A stretch of DNA of 64,000 bases from Clostridium sp. SY8519 (GCF_000270305.1 NC_015737.1:1550501-1614500), one strand, 5' to 3'. Shown: positions 7,927-17,190, numbered from the stretch's first letter. Translations and numbers: made by a program. The notes: a model not told the origin generated them from the letters alone.

Positions 7927-9312
7927 ATGGCAAATGATTTTTCCAGAGGAAAGGTATGGCGGATTGTGCTGGCACAGGCGATCCCGCTGACCCTCGCGTC
8001 CTTTGTACAGCTCCTGTACAATGTAGTGGACCGCATCTATATCGGACATTTATCCGGCAGCGGCGGTATGGCGCTGACAGGGGTAGGCGTGACCTTTCCG
8101 ATTGTTACACTGGTGCTGGCCTTTACCATGCTGTTTGCCAGCGGCGGCGCGCCTTTGTTTTCCATGGCGCGGGGCGCCGGAGATACTGAGCGGGCCAGCC
8201 GTCTGCAGAGCAGTACACTGACGCTGCTGTTGATCTGTGCAATGTTGATTACTGTCATCGGGCTGGCGTTTGGCCGCCCGATTCTGTATCTTTTTGGCGC
8301 CACGGCAGAGAGTTATCCCTACGCAGCCGCGTATTTCCGGATCTATATCCTGGGAACCCTCCCTGTGATGTTTGCTACCGGTATGAATTACTTCATCAAT
8401 GCCCAGGGATTTCCAAAGATCGGGATGCTGACCACTGTCCTTGGCGCCCTGATCAACCTTGGGCTGGATCCGGTATTTATTTTCGCGCTTCATCTGGGTG
8501 TGGGCGGCGCAGCCATTGCGACAGTGATCAGCCAGGCGGTATCGGCGCTCTGGGTTCTCCGTTTTCTGACAGGAGGCCAGTGTCTGATTCCCATCCGCCG
8601 TGCGCAGATGCGTCCGGATCTGCGTATAACCGGACAGATTGTGCAGCTGGGGCTGGCGGGTTTTGTGCAGCAGGGAACCAATTCGCTGGTGCAGATCGTA
8701 TGCAACCTTACGCTTCGCAATTACGGCGGCGCAGTATATGTGGGCGTCATGACGATCCTGAATTCGGTCCGGGAGATCCTGCATCTGCCGATTATGGGGC
8801 TGACGACCGGTTCCCAGCCGGTGATGGGATTTAATTACGGCGCGCGCAAATATGAACGGGTCAAGTCGGCGATTCGCTTTAATACGGCAGTAGGTGTGAC
8901 ATTTCTTTTTGCTGCCTGGATTGTGGTGCTGCTTTTTCCTCACCTGTTTGTCTCGCTGTTTACCAATGATCCGGAGCTGATCCGCTTAGGCATACCGGCG
9001 ATGCATCGGTATTTTTTCGGATTTTTTCTTATGGGACTTCAGTTTTCCGGTCAGTCGGTATTTACAGCATTGGGTTACGCGAAGCGGGCAATTTTCTTTT
9101 CTCTGTTCCGTAAGGTAATCATTGTGGTGCCCTTGACGCTGCTGCTGCCCGCCATGGGGATGGGGGTCAGCGGAGTCTTTACGGCGGAACCCATCAGCAA
9201 TGCTATCGGCGGTATTGCCTGCGCGGTTACCATGTATGTTACGGTGTATCGAAAACTGGGCAGGGAGGACAGAAAGCCGGTGAAAAAACAGGACTGCGGA
9301 AACATGCAGTAA
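7927..9312 (+). CDS. MATE-family multidrug/cation antiporter
   Basis: A 461-residue, 12-helix membrane protein with the MATE layout of two six-helix halves. Recognisable stretches are the N-terminal PLTLASFVQLLYNVVDRIYIG, GAxxLGLDPVFIF-like sequence in the first half, and GSQPVMGFNYGA starting the second. Such proteins export drugs or metabolites in exchange for Na+ or H+. It has no clear co-transcribed partner; the repeat element at 7681-7850 separates it from the cyclase. The start ATG lies after AAGGTGATGG. A frame-broken remnant of a second MATE gene sits near 47377-47600. The family is firm and the substrate unknown. Confidence 0.92.
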   Translation: MANDFSRGKVWRIVLAQAIPLTLASFVQLLYNVVDRIYIGHLSGSGGMALTGVGVTFPIVTLVLAFTMLFASGGAPLFSMARGAGDTERASRLQSSTLTLLLICAMLITVIGLAFGRPILYLFGATAESYPYAAAYFRIYILGTLPVMFATGMNYFINAQGFPKIGMLTTVLGALINLGLDPVFIFALHLGVGGAAIATVISQAVSALWVLRFLTGGQCLIPIRRAQMRPDLRITGQIVQLGLAGFVQQGTNSLVQIVCNLTLRNYGGAVYVGVMTILNSVREILHLPIMGLTTGSQPVMGFNYGARKYERVKSAIRFNTAVGVTFLFAAWIVVLLFPHLFVSLFTNDPELIRLGIPAMHRYFFGFFLMGLQFSGQSVFTALGYAKRAIFFSLFRKVIIVVPLTLLLPAMGMGVSGVFTAEPISNAIGGIACAVTMYVTVYRKLGREDRKPVKKQDCGNMQ

Positions 9313-9413
9313 GGTTCAGAAGGATGGGAAAGCAGGCGGCGACAGAATGGCAATGACAGAAGAATTATGATATAGTATGGATACAGTTATTTAGAAAAGG
9401 AGAGGATTCGGAA

Positions 9414-10160
9414 ATGCGTGAAAATAGAATGAAACGGATACGCAGATGCGGTATGGCTGCGGCACTTTCTGCGGCAGTTGCATGTTCCGCTGCGGCACCG
9501 GCTTTTGCAGCCGGAAATGATTTCGGAGACGCACAGCTGATGCAGAAGGGGAAGACTTATACAGGCACCCTGAAAGAAATGGAAGGAGCGCAGTACTATC
9601 GGTTCAAGACAGACAGCACAAAAGGAATGAAATACCGCCTGACGGGATCCAACAGCAGGAGCAACGCGCCGGCCGGCGCCTGGGCATTGTCTGTTCAGAT
9701 ATGGGATAAGGCGAACAGCGAAAGTGTCAAAGTATTCCACGCCAATAAGAACGGCAGCAATTACGTGACGTTATCGGACCTCAAGCCGTCGAAAACATAC
9801 TATGTGATTGTGCAGTCGGAAGGTGGTACGCGGAATTATTATAATGAAAAGTATGCTATTCGCTATACGGCCAGTGCAGTGAAACCGTCCACAGGGAAAA
9901 TCCGTTCCTTAAAGAGCGGCTCCCGCAAACTGACAGTTACTTACCGCAAGGCATCCTATGGAGAGCGTTACCAGATCAGCTATAAAAAGAAGGGCACGTC
10001 CTCCTGGAAGACCGTCCAGAATGGAAAGAAGCTGACCAAAACCATTTCACACCTGAAAAAAGGGAAGAAATACTACGTCAGAGTCCGCGCGCAGCGTAAG
10101 GTATCCGGTGTCTGGTACAGCGGCAAGTGGTCGGCGGTAAAGAGCGTAAAAGTTCGATAG
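9414..10160 (+). CDS. Secreted protein with a C-terminal fibronectin type III-like domain
   Basis: A 248-residue protein with a clear Sec signal peptide: a KRIRR cluster, a hydrophobic Ala-rich core, and a probable cleavage after APAFA near residue 32 (full-length numbering). The middle (about 40-150) resembles bacterial pre-peptidase or beta-sandwich domains (GxxYTGTLKEMEGAQYYRF, then SDLKPSKTYYVIVQSE). The last 90 residues are Lys/Arg-rich with the Fn3-like YQISYKKKGTSSWKTV and KKGKKYYVRVRA patterns common in Clostridia surface proteins. GGAGAGG precedes the ATG at 9414; an in-frame ATG at 9429 is possible. It is probably extracellular or wall-bound; no enzymatic motif is visible. Confidence 0.75.
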   Translation: MRENRMKRIRRCGMAAALSAAVACSAAAPAFAAGNDFGDAQLMQKGKTYTGTLKEMEGAQYYRFKTDSTKGMKYRLTGSNSRSNAPAGAWALSVQIWDKANSESVKVFHANKNGSNYVTLSDLKPSKTYYVIVQSEGGTRNYYNEKYAIRYTASAVKPSTGKIRSLKSGSRKLTVTYRKASYGERYQISYKKKGTSSWKTVQNGKKLTKTISHLKKGKKYYVRVRAQRKVSGVWYSGKWSAVKSVKVR

Positions 10161-10255
10161 AGTTTGTTTAAGGGAGACGGATGTGAGTTTTCGCCGGGGT
10201 CGAAAAGACTGCGGCAGATCTCATAACAGTTCGATACAGAATACAGAAACAGATG

Positions 10256-10299
10256 AAAACGCACAGATCGGGGATGCCGGTCTGTGCGTTCGTTTTCTG
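10256..10299 (+). terminator. Rho-independent terminator after the secreted protein gene
   Basis: AAAACGCACAGATC and GGTCTGTGCGTTCGTTTT form a stem with a short loop and a T-rich tail. It separates the secreted protein gene from the ECF promoter at 10370. Confidence 0.75.
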
Positions 10300-10369
10300 C
10301 AGTGCCGGGAGCAGCGCACCTGAATAGCAGGGAATGATTTCGCCTGCAGTGAGATTTTTTTAAAAAATC

Positions 10370-10396
10370 TGTAACGATTCCCGGGTTCCTTCGTCT
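10370..10396 (+). promoter_or_regulatory. Putative ECF-sigma autoregulated promoter
   Basis: TGTAAC and CGTCT are 16 bases apart, the -35 AAC / -10 CGTC pattern used by many Firmicutes ECF sigma factors. It lies about 30 bases before the anti-sigma gene and follows an A/T tract that could act as an UP element. Its position before the sigma/anti-sigma operon suggests autoregulation. Confidence 0.65.
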
Positions 10397-10426
10397 AAGT
10401 TATGAAGACAGAAAGGAGAGTGGATC

Positions 10427-11512
10427 ATGAGTGATCGCAGAAATGAGAAGCAAACAGCGGACTGCGCAGTGATACGCGATCTGCTGCCGCTGTATCAGGA
10501 TCAGGTATGCAGTGAGGGCAGCAGAAGGCTTGTGGAGGAACATTTGAAATCCTGCGCGGCGTGCAGAAAGATAGCGGAATCTCTTTCGGATACCGAACTG
10601 GACCGGGAGCTGAAGCAGAATACGTCGGAGGTACTGAGCCGCCAGGCCAGAAAAGAGAAGCGGCGGGCAGCCAGAGCAGGAGGAATCATGGCAGGAATTT
10701 TGCTGATTCCGATCATTATCTGTCTGATCTGTAATCTGGCGGTTGGTCATGGGCTGAACTGGTTTTTCATCGTATTGACGGCTATGCTGATTGCGGCTTC
10801 CGTAACCGTGGTTCCGCTGCTGGCGGAAAAAGCCCGTCTGGGAAAGGCATTGATCAGCCTGATGGGATCCCTGATTCTTTTGTATCTGAGTACATCGGTA
10901 TATGTCGGCGGAAACTGGTTCTTCGCGGCATCTGCAGGTACGGTATTCGGCCTGTCTGCAGTGGCAGCGCCGCTGATTCTGAAAAGTTTTCTGAACAGTT
11001 ACGGTACCGGTGAAACAGCCGGAAGTCTGACAGATACGATTTCCTGCGGGGAAAGCCGGGCCGTGCAGTGGCTAAAAGGGAAAACAGGTGTGCTTTCCAT
11101 GCTCTGGGAGAGTCTGTGGATCTATCTGCTGATGCTTGCGGCGGGATGGATGCAGAATCCGGCGGAGCGGGCGGAATTTTTACGGCCGGCGCTGAGCGCG
11201 GTAACGGTATTTCTGATTATTGCCTGGGCAGTGTTCCTGATCTGCAGATACCTTCCGCTGAACCGCTGGTTTAAGGCGGCAGCCGGTACGTGGATCGGCG
11301 GATTTTGCTTCTGCTTTATGAATGATATTTTTTACCTGCTGCTTGACGGCAGATGGAGACATTCTCTGCGGTTTGTGGATTTTTCACATCCGGTGACGGA
11401 GCAGACAATCAATGCGAATATTTGTCTGACAGGATTGCTGATTGGACTTGCAGCCGGTGGGGTATTTCTGATTCTGGGATTTATACGCAGACACAGGAGA
11501 GAGAACAGCTGA
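10427..11512 (+). CDS. Anti-sigma factor with zinc-finger (ZAS) domain and multispan membrane region
   Basis: A 361-residue protein. The N-terminal 60 residues form a zf-HC2/ZAS domain with the HxxxCxxC motif in EEHLKSCAACRK, which binds zinc and clamps an ECF sigma factor. From about residue 85 onward come several hydrophobic helices, which tether it to the membrane; this is longer than the usual single-helix anti-sigma factors. The gene precedes the sigma gene by 18 bases, in reverse of the more common sigma-first order, and both sit behind a likely ECF promoter. AAAGGAG precedes the ATG. Function is clear by family; the signal sensed is not. Confidence 0.85.
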   Translation: MSDRRNEKQTADCAVIRDLLPLYQDQVCSEGSRRLVEEHLKSCAACRKIAESLSDTELDRELKQNTSEVLSRQARKEKRRAARAGGIMAGILLIPIIICLICNLAVGHGLNWFFIVLTAMLIAASVTVVPLLAEKARLGKALISLMGSLILLYLSTSVYVGGNWFFAASAGTVFGLSAVAAPLILKSFLNSYGTGETAGSLTDTISCGESRAVQWLKGKTGVLSMLWESLWIYLLMLAAGWMQNPAERAEFLRPALSAVTVFLIIAWAVFLICRYLPLNRWFKAAAGTWIGGFCFCFMNDIFYLLLDGRWRHSLRFVDFSHPVTEQTINANICLTGLLIGLAAGGVFLILGFIRRHRRENS

Positions 11513-11530
11513 CAGAAAGGTGAAGTTTTC

Positions 11531-12019
11531 ATGGATTTTGACAAACTGTACCGGGTGTACTGGATGCGTGTGTATTCCTATGTCCTGACGCTCCTGCGGG
11601 ATCAGAACGCTGCAGAGGAAGTGACGCAGGAGACATTTTTCCGCGCACTGAAGGCACAGCACAGTTACAAAGGGAAGGCAGAGGTCTTTACCTGGCTCTG
11701 TGCCATCGCGAAAAATCTCTGCATGGACCGGATGCGCGGAAAAAAGACGGAGGAGATTCCGGATACGCTGGCAGCTGCGGATGATACGATGCAGCAGCTG
11801 GAGGATCAGGAGGACGTGTTTCGGATCCATCAGGTGCTTCACGAGATGGAGGAGCCGTATAAAGAGGTGTTCCAGCTCAGGGTGTTCGGGGAGATGTCTT
11901 TCCGGGATGTGGGGCGGATTTTCGGGAAGACGGAGAATTGGGCCCGGGTGACGTATCATCGGGCCAGGCTGAAGATAAAAGAACGGATGGCAGCGAGGGA
12001 AGGAAAAAGTTCGGAGTAG
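11531..12019 (+). CDS. ECF-type RNA polymerase sigma factor
   Basis: A 162-residue sigma-70-family factor with only regions 2 and 4. Region 2 shows DQNAAEEVTQETFFRALKA and FTWLCAIAKNLCMDRMR; region 4 shows the helix-turn-helix MSFRDVGRIFGKTENWARVTYHRAR. It directs RNA polymerase to promoters of the TGTAAC/CGTC type, probably including its own at 10370-10396. The anti-sigma gene just upstream should hold it inactive at the membrane. AGAAAGGTG lies before the ATG. The genes it controls beyond itself are not identifiable here. Confidence 0.92.
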   Translation: MDFDKLYRVYWMRVYSYVLTLLRDQNAAEEVTQETFFRALKAQHSYKGKAEVFTWLCAIAKNLCMDRMRGKKTEEIPDTLAAADDTMQQLEDQEDVFRIHQVLHEMEEPYKEVFQLRVFGEMSFRDVGRIFGKTENWARVTYHRARLKIKERMAAREGKSSE

Positions 12020-12090
12020 AACTCCACAGTCGCAGCGTTCCGACAGAAAACAGAAAGCCGGATTTTCACCTGGTTTTCACATTCGCGTCA

Positions 12091-12118
12091 TTGCACGCAC
12101 ACCTTCCTATGCTATAGT
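12091..12118 (+). promoter_or_regulatory. Sigma-A promoter of the GntP/CitMHS-type permease
   Basis: TTGCAC and TATAGT are 16 bases apart, with an extended -10 TGC just before TATAGT. It lies about 45 bases upstream of the permease start. Confidence 0.7.
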
Positions 12119-12161
12119 GACTCTGATAGAGAAACACGAAGAAAATGAGGGAGGTTTTCTT

Positions 12162-13508
12162 ATGACAGCTTTAGGAATTATCGGCATCGTCGTGGGTGTC
12201 GCGGTCCTGATCTACGGCGCGTACAAGGGAATCAGCACGATTATCCTGGCGCCCCTCTGCGGACTGCTGATCGCTCTGTTTAACGGGATGGATCTGTTGT
12301 CTACGTTTACGAAAACGATGCTGCCGGCAACTTGCAACTATGTGACGGCCATGCTGGGTCCGGTGCTCTGCGGCTGCGTCATTGCGGCGTTATACAATCA
12401 GAGCGGCGCGGCGCTGTCCATTGCGAATGCGTTGTATGACCTGTTTACCATCAGAGCCAGAAAAAGGGCTTCCGCGGGCGAGCGTGTCGTGATGCGTCCG
12501 ATTCTGGCCATTATTACGATTTATGTGATTGGTACAGTACTGGCTTACAGCGGAATGAATCCGGTAGTCCTGATGTTTATTCTGTTCCCCATTTCCATGG
12601 ATCTGTTTTCCAAAGCGCAAATTCCGAGAGCAATGGGTCCCGGTGTGGTTTTAGGCGCGCTGGCAACCGCTGCCTGCAGTATGCCGGGTACCACATCGGA
12701 TCAGAACGTTATCGCCGTACAGATGCTGGGAACATCCCCGATGGCAGCTGCCATTCCGGGCTTCATCGGCGGCGGGATTGTGCTGGCGATTAATATTATC
12801 ATGATGAATGTGATCTCGAAAAAGGAGATTGCGGCAGGACATGTGTATACGCCGCCCAAGGAGCTGGCCGGGAGACCCACAGATGTGAAGACGCCTCACT
12901 GGGTGATTTCCGTCATTCCCATTGCGGTTACACTGGTTGCCTTTAACGGCCTGCACTGGAATATTCTGGTGGCCATGATGCTGAATATTATTCTGTCGCT
13001 TGTTTTCTTTTTCCCGTATTACGGTAAGTTTATGGGACTGAAAGAACTGATTCAGCCGGTGGGCGAGCAGACGACGATGCTGGTGCTTCAGGTAGGGCTG
13101 CTGGGAGCGATCGGCGCGGTTGTGGCGGCGTCTCCGTCTTTCCCGGTTCTGACCAAGGCGCTGCTGTCCATGGGCGGACCGGCACTGTTTAAGGTAGTTG
13201 TGGCAATTGCGCTCCTGACCGGCGCTTCCGGTTCCGGACCTGCAGGACTGTCCGCGACGCTGCCTTATATGTCCAAGACTTTCACCAGCATGGGAATCAA
13301 TCTGAATGCCCTGCACCGGGTATCGGTATTCGCTTCTCAGACACTGGATACACTGCCCACCAATCCGGGTTATATCATTGCTACCGGTATTGCGGAAGTG
13401 GAAATTAAAGACTCTTATAAATATGTATTTCTGACAACTGTCCTGAGCACGACCATCACGGCCTTTGTAGTTGCGCTGCTGCTTACGGTTGTGCCGGGCT
13501 GGGCTTAA
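12162..13508 (+). CDS. GntP/CitMHS-type carboxylate permease
   Basis: A 448-residue, roughly 12-helix integral membrane carrier of the ion-transporter superfamily that includes gluconate (GntP) and citrate (CitMHS) permeases. Family-like features are the N-terminal GIIVGVAVLIYGAYKG-type segment, PGTTSDQN near the middle, and TGASGSGPAGLSATLPYM in the second half. The ATG at 12162 was chosen because GAGGGAGG precedes it; an upstream in-frame ATG (12117) lies inside the promoter. The gene is monocistronic, between its own sigma-A promoter and a terminator. The substrate is likely a small organic acid; it cannot be narrowed down. Confidence 0.82.
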   Translation: MTALGIIGIVVGVAVLIYGAYKGISTIILAPLCGLLIALFNGMDLLSTFTKTMLPATCNYVTAMLGPVLCGCVIAALYNQSGAALSIANALYDLFTIRARKRASAGERVVMRPILAIITIYVIGTVLAYSGMNPVVLMFILFPISMDLFSKAQIPRAMGPGVVLGALATAACSMPGTTSDQNVIAVQMLGTSPMAAAIPGFIGGGIVLAINIIMMNVISKKEIAAGHVYTPPKELAGRPTDVKTPHWVISVIPIAVTLVAFNGLHWNILVAMMLNIILSLVFFFPYYGKFMGLKELIQPVGEQTTMLVLQVGLLGAIGAVVAASPSFPVLTKALLSMGGPALFKVVVAIALLTGASGSGPAGLSATLPYMSKTFTSMGINLNALHRVSVFASQTLDTLPTNPGYIIATGIAEVEIKDSYKYVFLTTVLSTTITAFVVALLLTVVPGWA

Positions 13509-13596
13509 AGAAAGTTCTGACCCCGGTTTCGGAAGGTCTTACGGGCCCAGGGAAACCAGCAGTTTTCAGAGAACCGGCAGAGAATACCTGCCGAAG

Positions 13597-13637
13597 ACCG
13601 CCAGTACCGGCAGATGCCGTACTGGCGGTTTCCGTTT
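13597..13637 (+). terminator. Terminator after the permease gene
   Basis: CCGCCAGTAC and GTACTGGCGG form a perfect ten-base stem with an eleven-base loop, followed by TTTCCGTTT. Confidence 0.75.
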
Positions 13638-13657
13638 CCGGAAAAGCATCCGCTGCG

Positions 13658-13686
13658 TGGAAAATAGATCTGCTTCATGCTATAAT
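13658..13686 (+). promoter_or_regulatory. Sigma-A promoter of the two-component operon
   Basis: TGGAAA and TATAAT are 17 bases apart with an extended TGC before the -10, about 58 bases upstream of the response regulator start. Confidence 0.6.
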
Positions 13687-13744
13687 CGGACAAAATGAAG
13701 GCGCGGCATACAGCAGCGCCTGACAGATACGGAGATGAGGGACT

Positions 13745-14416
13745 ATGTGCAGATTACTGGTGGCAGATGATGAAGCGGCGATTCGGCTGGGAATCAGGGA
13801 ATATGCGGAATTCGAAGGCTATGAGGTAGATGAGGCCTGTGACGGCAGCGAAGCGGTGCAGATGTGCAGGGAAAAGGATTACGATCTGCTGATTCTGGAC
13901 ATTATGATGCCGAAGATTGACGGATTCGCGGCCTGCAAAAAGATCCGGAGCATGAAAGACATTCCGGTTATCATGCTGTCCGCGAAAGGGGAAGAGTACG
14001 ACAAGCTGTATGGATTTGAGCTTGGGGTCGAGGATTATGTGGTGAAACCCTTTTCTTTAAAGGAACTGATGGCCCGGGTGGAAGTGGTGCTGCGCCGCTA
14101 TCGGAAAGCGGCAGAAACAGAAAAGAATATTCTGAGCTTTGAGGGACTGGAGTTAAACATCACCGGCCGCAGTGTGACGATTGACGGGACACGGGTGTCT
14201 ATGACACCGAAGGAGTACGATCTGCTTTTCTTCCTGGCGCAGCACAATGACATCGTATTTTCCCGGGATGAACTGCTGGATCGGGTCTGGGGCTATGATT
14301 ACAGCGGGGACGGCCGGACGGTGGATACACACATCAAGATGCTGCGGCAGTCACTGGGAAACTACAGGAAATTTATTGTTACGCATCGCGGGGCAGGATA
14401 TAAGTTTGAAAGCTGA
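13745..14416 (+). CDS. OmpR/PhoB-family response regulator
   Basis: A 223-residue two-domain regulator. The receiver domain (1-115) has the acidic pair near the N-terminus (ADDE), the phospho-acceptor Asp in DLLILDIMMPK, and the conserved Lys in VVKPFSLKEL. The C-terminal winged helix (about 130-223) has SMTPKEYDLLFFL and DGRTVDTHIKMLRQSL of the OmpR class. The kinase gene overlaps or closely follows its stop codon, so they form a cognate pair. GAGATGAGGG lies before the ATG. Its targets are not known; an orphan substrate-binding protein follows in the same operon. Confidence 0.93.
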   Translation: MCRLLVADDEAAIRLGIREYAEFEGYEVDEACDGSEAVQMCREKDYDLLILDIMMPKIDGFAACKKIRSMKDIPVIMLSAKGEEYDKLYGFELGVEDYVVKPFSLKELMARVEVVLRRYRKAAETEKNILSFEGLELNITGRSVTIDGTRVSMTPKEYDLLFFLAQHNDIVFSRDELLDRVWGYDYSGDGRTVDTHIKMLRQSLGNYRKFIVTHRGAGYKFES

Positions 14417-14462
14417 GAGAAAAACAGCAGAAAATGGAAACGGCGGGAGATTCCTGTCGCGT

Positions 14463-15851
14463 ATGGGCGTCCGTCTGTGGATTTCCTTTCTTCTGCTCAC
14501 CAGTGCCATGACACTGCTGTTTTATTTTGTGCTGGCCCAGTCCGTGCGGCTGAACTACGTGCGGGAAAATACAGAAGATATGAATCGGGTCATCTGGGAC
14601 GCGATGGGAGAGTATGGATCGAAAAACTATTATGACCATCTGTCGCTGATCGCGAAGACCCAGGGTTATTATGTGGCGGTCATGTCGGAAGAGAAGAGCG
14701 CGCCTGTTTTTGCGGTGGATACATCAGGAAACAGCGATCCCGCGGTGATGAAGGAACTGGTGCCCGTGGATCTGTATACCCGCCTGGATACGGCGGGCGG
14801 CGACTATCACAGCGAGCAGAATGCCCGGGGCGGAAGCGGGATCTGGGTCCTTCACGCGGTGGTAATCGCGGTAAAGGACGGAAACCGGCAGGTGCTGGTT
14901 ATGGGAAAATCCCTGGTCCGCGTGGACCAGATGCTTCTGCTGCTGCGGAAACGGGCGCTGTTTGCCTTTTTCTGCGCATTGGGGATCGCTGTCATCCTTT
15001 CGCTGCTGCTGACACGTTTTTTCGCCCGTCCGCTGCAGCGGCTGACAAAAAAAGCGGAGCATCTGGCGCAGGGAGACTATTCGGTGCAGTTTCAGCCGGA
15101 AGGCTGCTATGAAGTCCGCCAGCTGTCGGACACCATGGAGATGGCGGCCCGGGAGTTTCAGCGAACGGAACAGATGCGCCGGGATATTATTGCCAATATT
15201 TCCCATGATATGCGTACGCCGCTGACGGTGATCCGGATGTATACGGAAATGGTTCAGACGGTGTCCGGAGAAGATCCGAAAAGGCGGGAGGCGCATCTGG
15301 CGCGCATTCAGGAAGAAGTGGATAAACTCACGGACATGATCAGGGAAAATATGGATCTGTCTAAATTGCAATCCGGGACATTTCCGGTAAAAATGAAAGA
15401 ATTTGATCTGGGGAACCTGATCCGCTCCGCGGCAGAATCCTGCAGACTGCAGTACGGAAATACGGTCACGGTGGATTTCCGACTGGAAGCGCATCTGAAT
15501 GTCCGGGCGGACCGGAAGCTGATTGCCCGTGTGCTGCAGAATCTGATCGGCAACGCGATGAAATTTTCGGATCCGGGCGGCAGAATCATTCTGCGGGCAT
15601 ACCGCTGCGGCAGCCGGATCCGCACAGAGGTGCAGGATTTCGGGCCGGGAATTCAGAAAGAAGAGCTGACGCAGATCTGGGATCGGTATTATACGTCGGA
15701 TCCCCACGGAGAAACACGGAGAGGCACCGGCCTGGGACTGCACATTGCGGCAGCGATTTTTAACATTCATCAGATGGAATACGGGGTAGAAAGTGAACCG
15801 GGCAAAGGCAGCCGGTTCTGGTTCTTTTTGCCGGCAGCGGAAGGAGAATGA
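14463..15851 (+). CDS. Sensor histidine kinase (HAMP, HisKA, HATPase)
   Basis: About 463 residues from the ATG at 14463. A first membrane helix (ISFLLLTSAMTLLFYFVLAQ) and a second (LFAFFCALGIAVILSLLLTRFF) flank an extracellular sensor of about 130 residues; HAMP, HisKA with phospho-acceptor His in ANISHDMRTPLTVIRMY, and an HATPase domain with N and G boxes (NLIGNAMKFSD, GTGLGLHIAAAI) follow. A TTG at 14406 with AGGA upstream would add 19 residues and overlap the regulator stop; I prefer the ATG because the first helix then starts normally. It phosphorylates the regulator encoded just upstream. Confidence 0.92.
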   Translation: MGVRLWISFLLLTSAMTLLFYFVLAQSVRLNYVRENTEDMNRVIWDAMGEYGSKNYYDHLSLIAKTQGYYVAVMSEEKSAPVFAVDTSGNSDPAVMKELVPVDLYTRLDTAGGDYHSEQNARGGSGIWVLHAVVIAVKDGNRQVLVMGKSLVRVDQMLLLLRKRALFAFFCALGIAVILSLLLTRFFARPLQRLTKKAEHLAQGDYSVQFQPEGCYEVRQLSDTMEMAAREFQRTEQMRRDIIANISHDMRTPLTVIRMYTEMVQTVSGEDPKRREAHLARIQEEVDKLTDMIRENMDLSKLQSGTFPVKMKEFDLGNLIRSAAESCRLQYGNTVTVDFRLEAHLNVRADRKLIARVLQNLIGNAMKFSDPGGRIILRAYRCGSRIRTEVQDFGPGIQKEELTQIWDRYYTSDPHGETRRGTGLGLHIAAAIFNIHQMEYGVESEPGKGSRFWFFLPAAEGE

Positions 15852-15854
15852 CGC

Positions 15855-17066
15855 ATGGGCAGAAGAAAAATCGTTGCATACAGAAAGCGGCTGCTGGATC
15901 TGGTGATTCTGGCGCTGGCGCTGCTTCTGCTGTTTCTGGCCTGCCGCCGGGATTCTGAAAATCTGTCTGCTTCTTTCCGGGAGAAGGAAGAGGTCACATA
16001 CCAGCTTCCGCTGCTTCTGCCGCTGACCGGCACGCTCAGCAGCCTGGGAGAAGACGCGGCATGGGCGGCGGATTATGCCGTGGGGGAGATTAACGCTTCC
16101 GGCGGAATCCACGGGGTGCCGGTGCAGATCGTGAAATACGATTCAAAAAACAGTCAGCAGCAGGCAAAGAAATATGCCAGAGAGATCGGGGAAAAGTATC
16201 GCTTCTTCATCGGACCGATTGATTCTGTGGGCACAGCAGCCATTGCGGAGCATGTGAAAGAAACGGGTACACCCAATATCGCGGCATATTCCTACGCCTC
16301 GGTCCGGCAGCAGACCCGACCCTATGGGATTACTTACATGAGTGATTCCACTGCCGGGGAAAAACAGGCGGTGAAACGGTGGAAAGAATTGAATCCGGAT
16401 ATCCGGAAAACCGTGGTGCTTGTTACTAAAAACGAAAATTCCCAGATGGAGACCGCAGAGGATCTGAAAGCCTACCTTCCGAAACTGTCTATGTCCGTGG
16501 TGTCCGTAGTTGCCGTCGATCTGAGCGAACAGAACGGACTGCGGGCGGCAGCGCAGGCGCTGAATGCCAAAGCAGACGGGTACATTGTCCTGGCCCGGGC
16601 GGATGAATACGGACCGGTCCTGGCCGAACTGCGGAAACGTGGCATTACGGAGGGCAGGCGTTTTACGGCTTCCTTTGCCAGTTATGACCGCACCCTGATC
16701 CGGACCTATGCGTCCGAACTCCGGGACACCTATGTTTGGAACAAATTTGACCTGAATTATCAGGGGAAAAACTGGAAAGAACTGCGCAGACAGTATCGGT
16801 CCGCCCATCATGGTTCCGATCCGGATACCAGCATTGTTTCGGATATCTATAATGCGGTCTTTGCCTGGAAACAATGTGTGGAAACGCTTGGACTGAAGCC
16901 GGAACCGGAGAACCTGCGGAAGGAAAAACAGGCGATTGCCCGCTGGCTGTACCAGTCTCCGGTGCTGAACGGCGTACAGGGCGCCTATCAGTGGAAGAAC
17001 GGGAACAAACGATCCGCCGTATATTATTTTCAGTTCGGAGCCTCCGGTGAACTGAATTCCCGCTAG
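15855..17066 (+). CDS. Orphan periplasmic-binding-type lipoprotein (branched-chain amino acid binder family)
   Basis: A 403-residue protein of the Peripla_BP_6 family, which binds amino acids or amides. The N-terminal helix ends in LLLFLAC, a lipobox with Cys30, so it is probably anchored to the outer face of the membrane. Typical sequence is PLTGTLSSLGEDAAWAADYA and INASGGIHGVPVQIV. It starts three bases after the kinase stop, and no ABC permease or ATPase lies nearby. It may therefore present ligand to the kinase rather than feed a transporter; this is inference. A terminator lies at 17141. The fold is clear; the ligand is not. Confidence 0.85.
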   Translation: MGRRKIVAYRKRLLDLVILALALLLLFLACRRDSENLSASFREKEEVTYQLPLLLPLTGTLSSLGEDAAWAADYAVGEINASGGIHGVPVQIVKYDSKNSQQQAKKYAREIGEKYRFFIGPIDSVGTAAIAEHVKETGTPNIAAYSYASVRQQTRPYGITYMSDSTAGEKQAVKRWKELNPDIRKTVVLVTKNENSQMETAEDLKAYLPKLSMSVVSVVAVDLSEQNGLRAAAQALNAKADGYIVLARADEYGPVLAELRKRGITEGRRFTASFASYDRTLIRTYASELRDTYVWNKFDLNYQGKNWKELRRQYRSAHHGSDPDTSIVSDIYNAVFAWKQCVETLGLKPEPENLRKEKQAIARWLYQSPVLNGVQGAYQWKNGNKRSAVYYFQFGASGELNSR

Positions 17067-17140
17067 GGATGTTTCCTGTCCTGTTGTCAAAATGGGACAG
17101 ACAATGTGAAAAAAGCAACAAAACCAGAGAAGGAAAAGGG

Positions 17141-17190
17141 AAAACAGACAAGTTTCTCGTGGAAAAACGGGAAATTTGTCTGTTTTTTCT
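17141..17190 (+). terminator. Terminator after the two-component/binding-protein operon
   Basis: AAAACAGACAAGTTTC pairs with GGAAATTTGTCTGTTTTTTC around a loop, ending in six T. Confidence 0.8.

Noticed and set aside
14724..16112. A 462-codon open frame on the minus strand
   Set aside because: It lies opposite the histidine kinase and binding protein and shows shadow-frame composition only.
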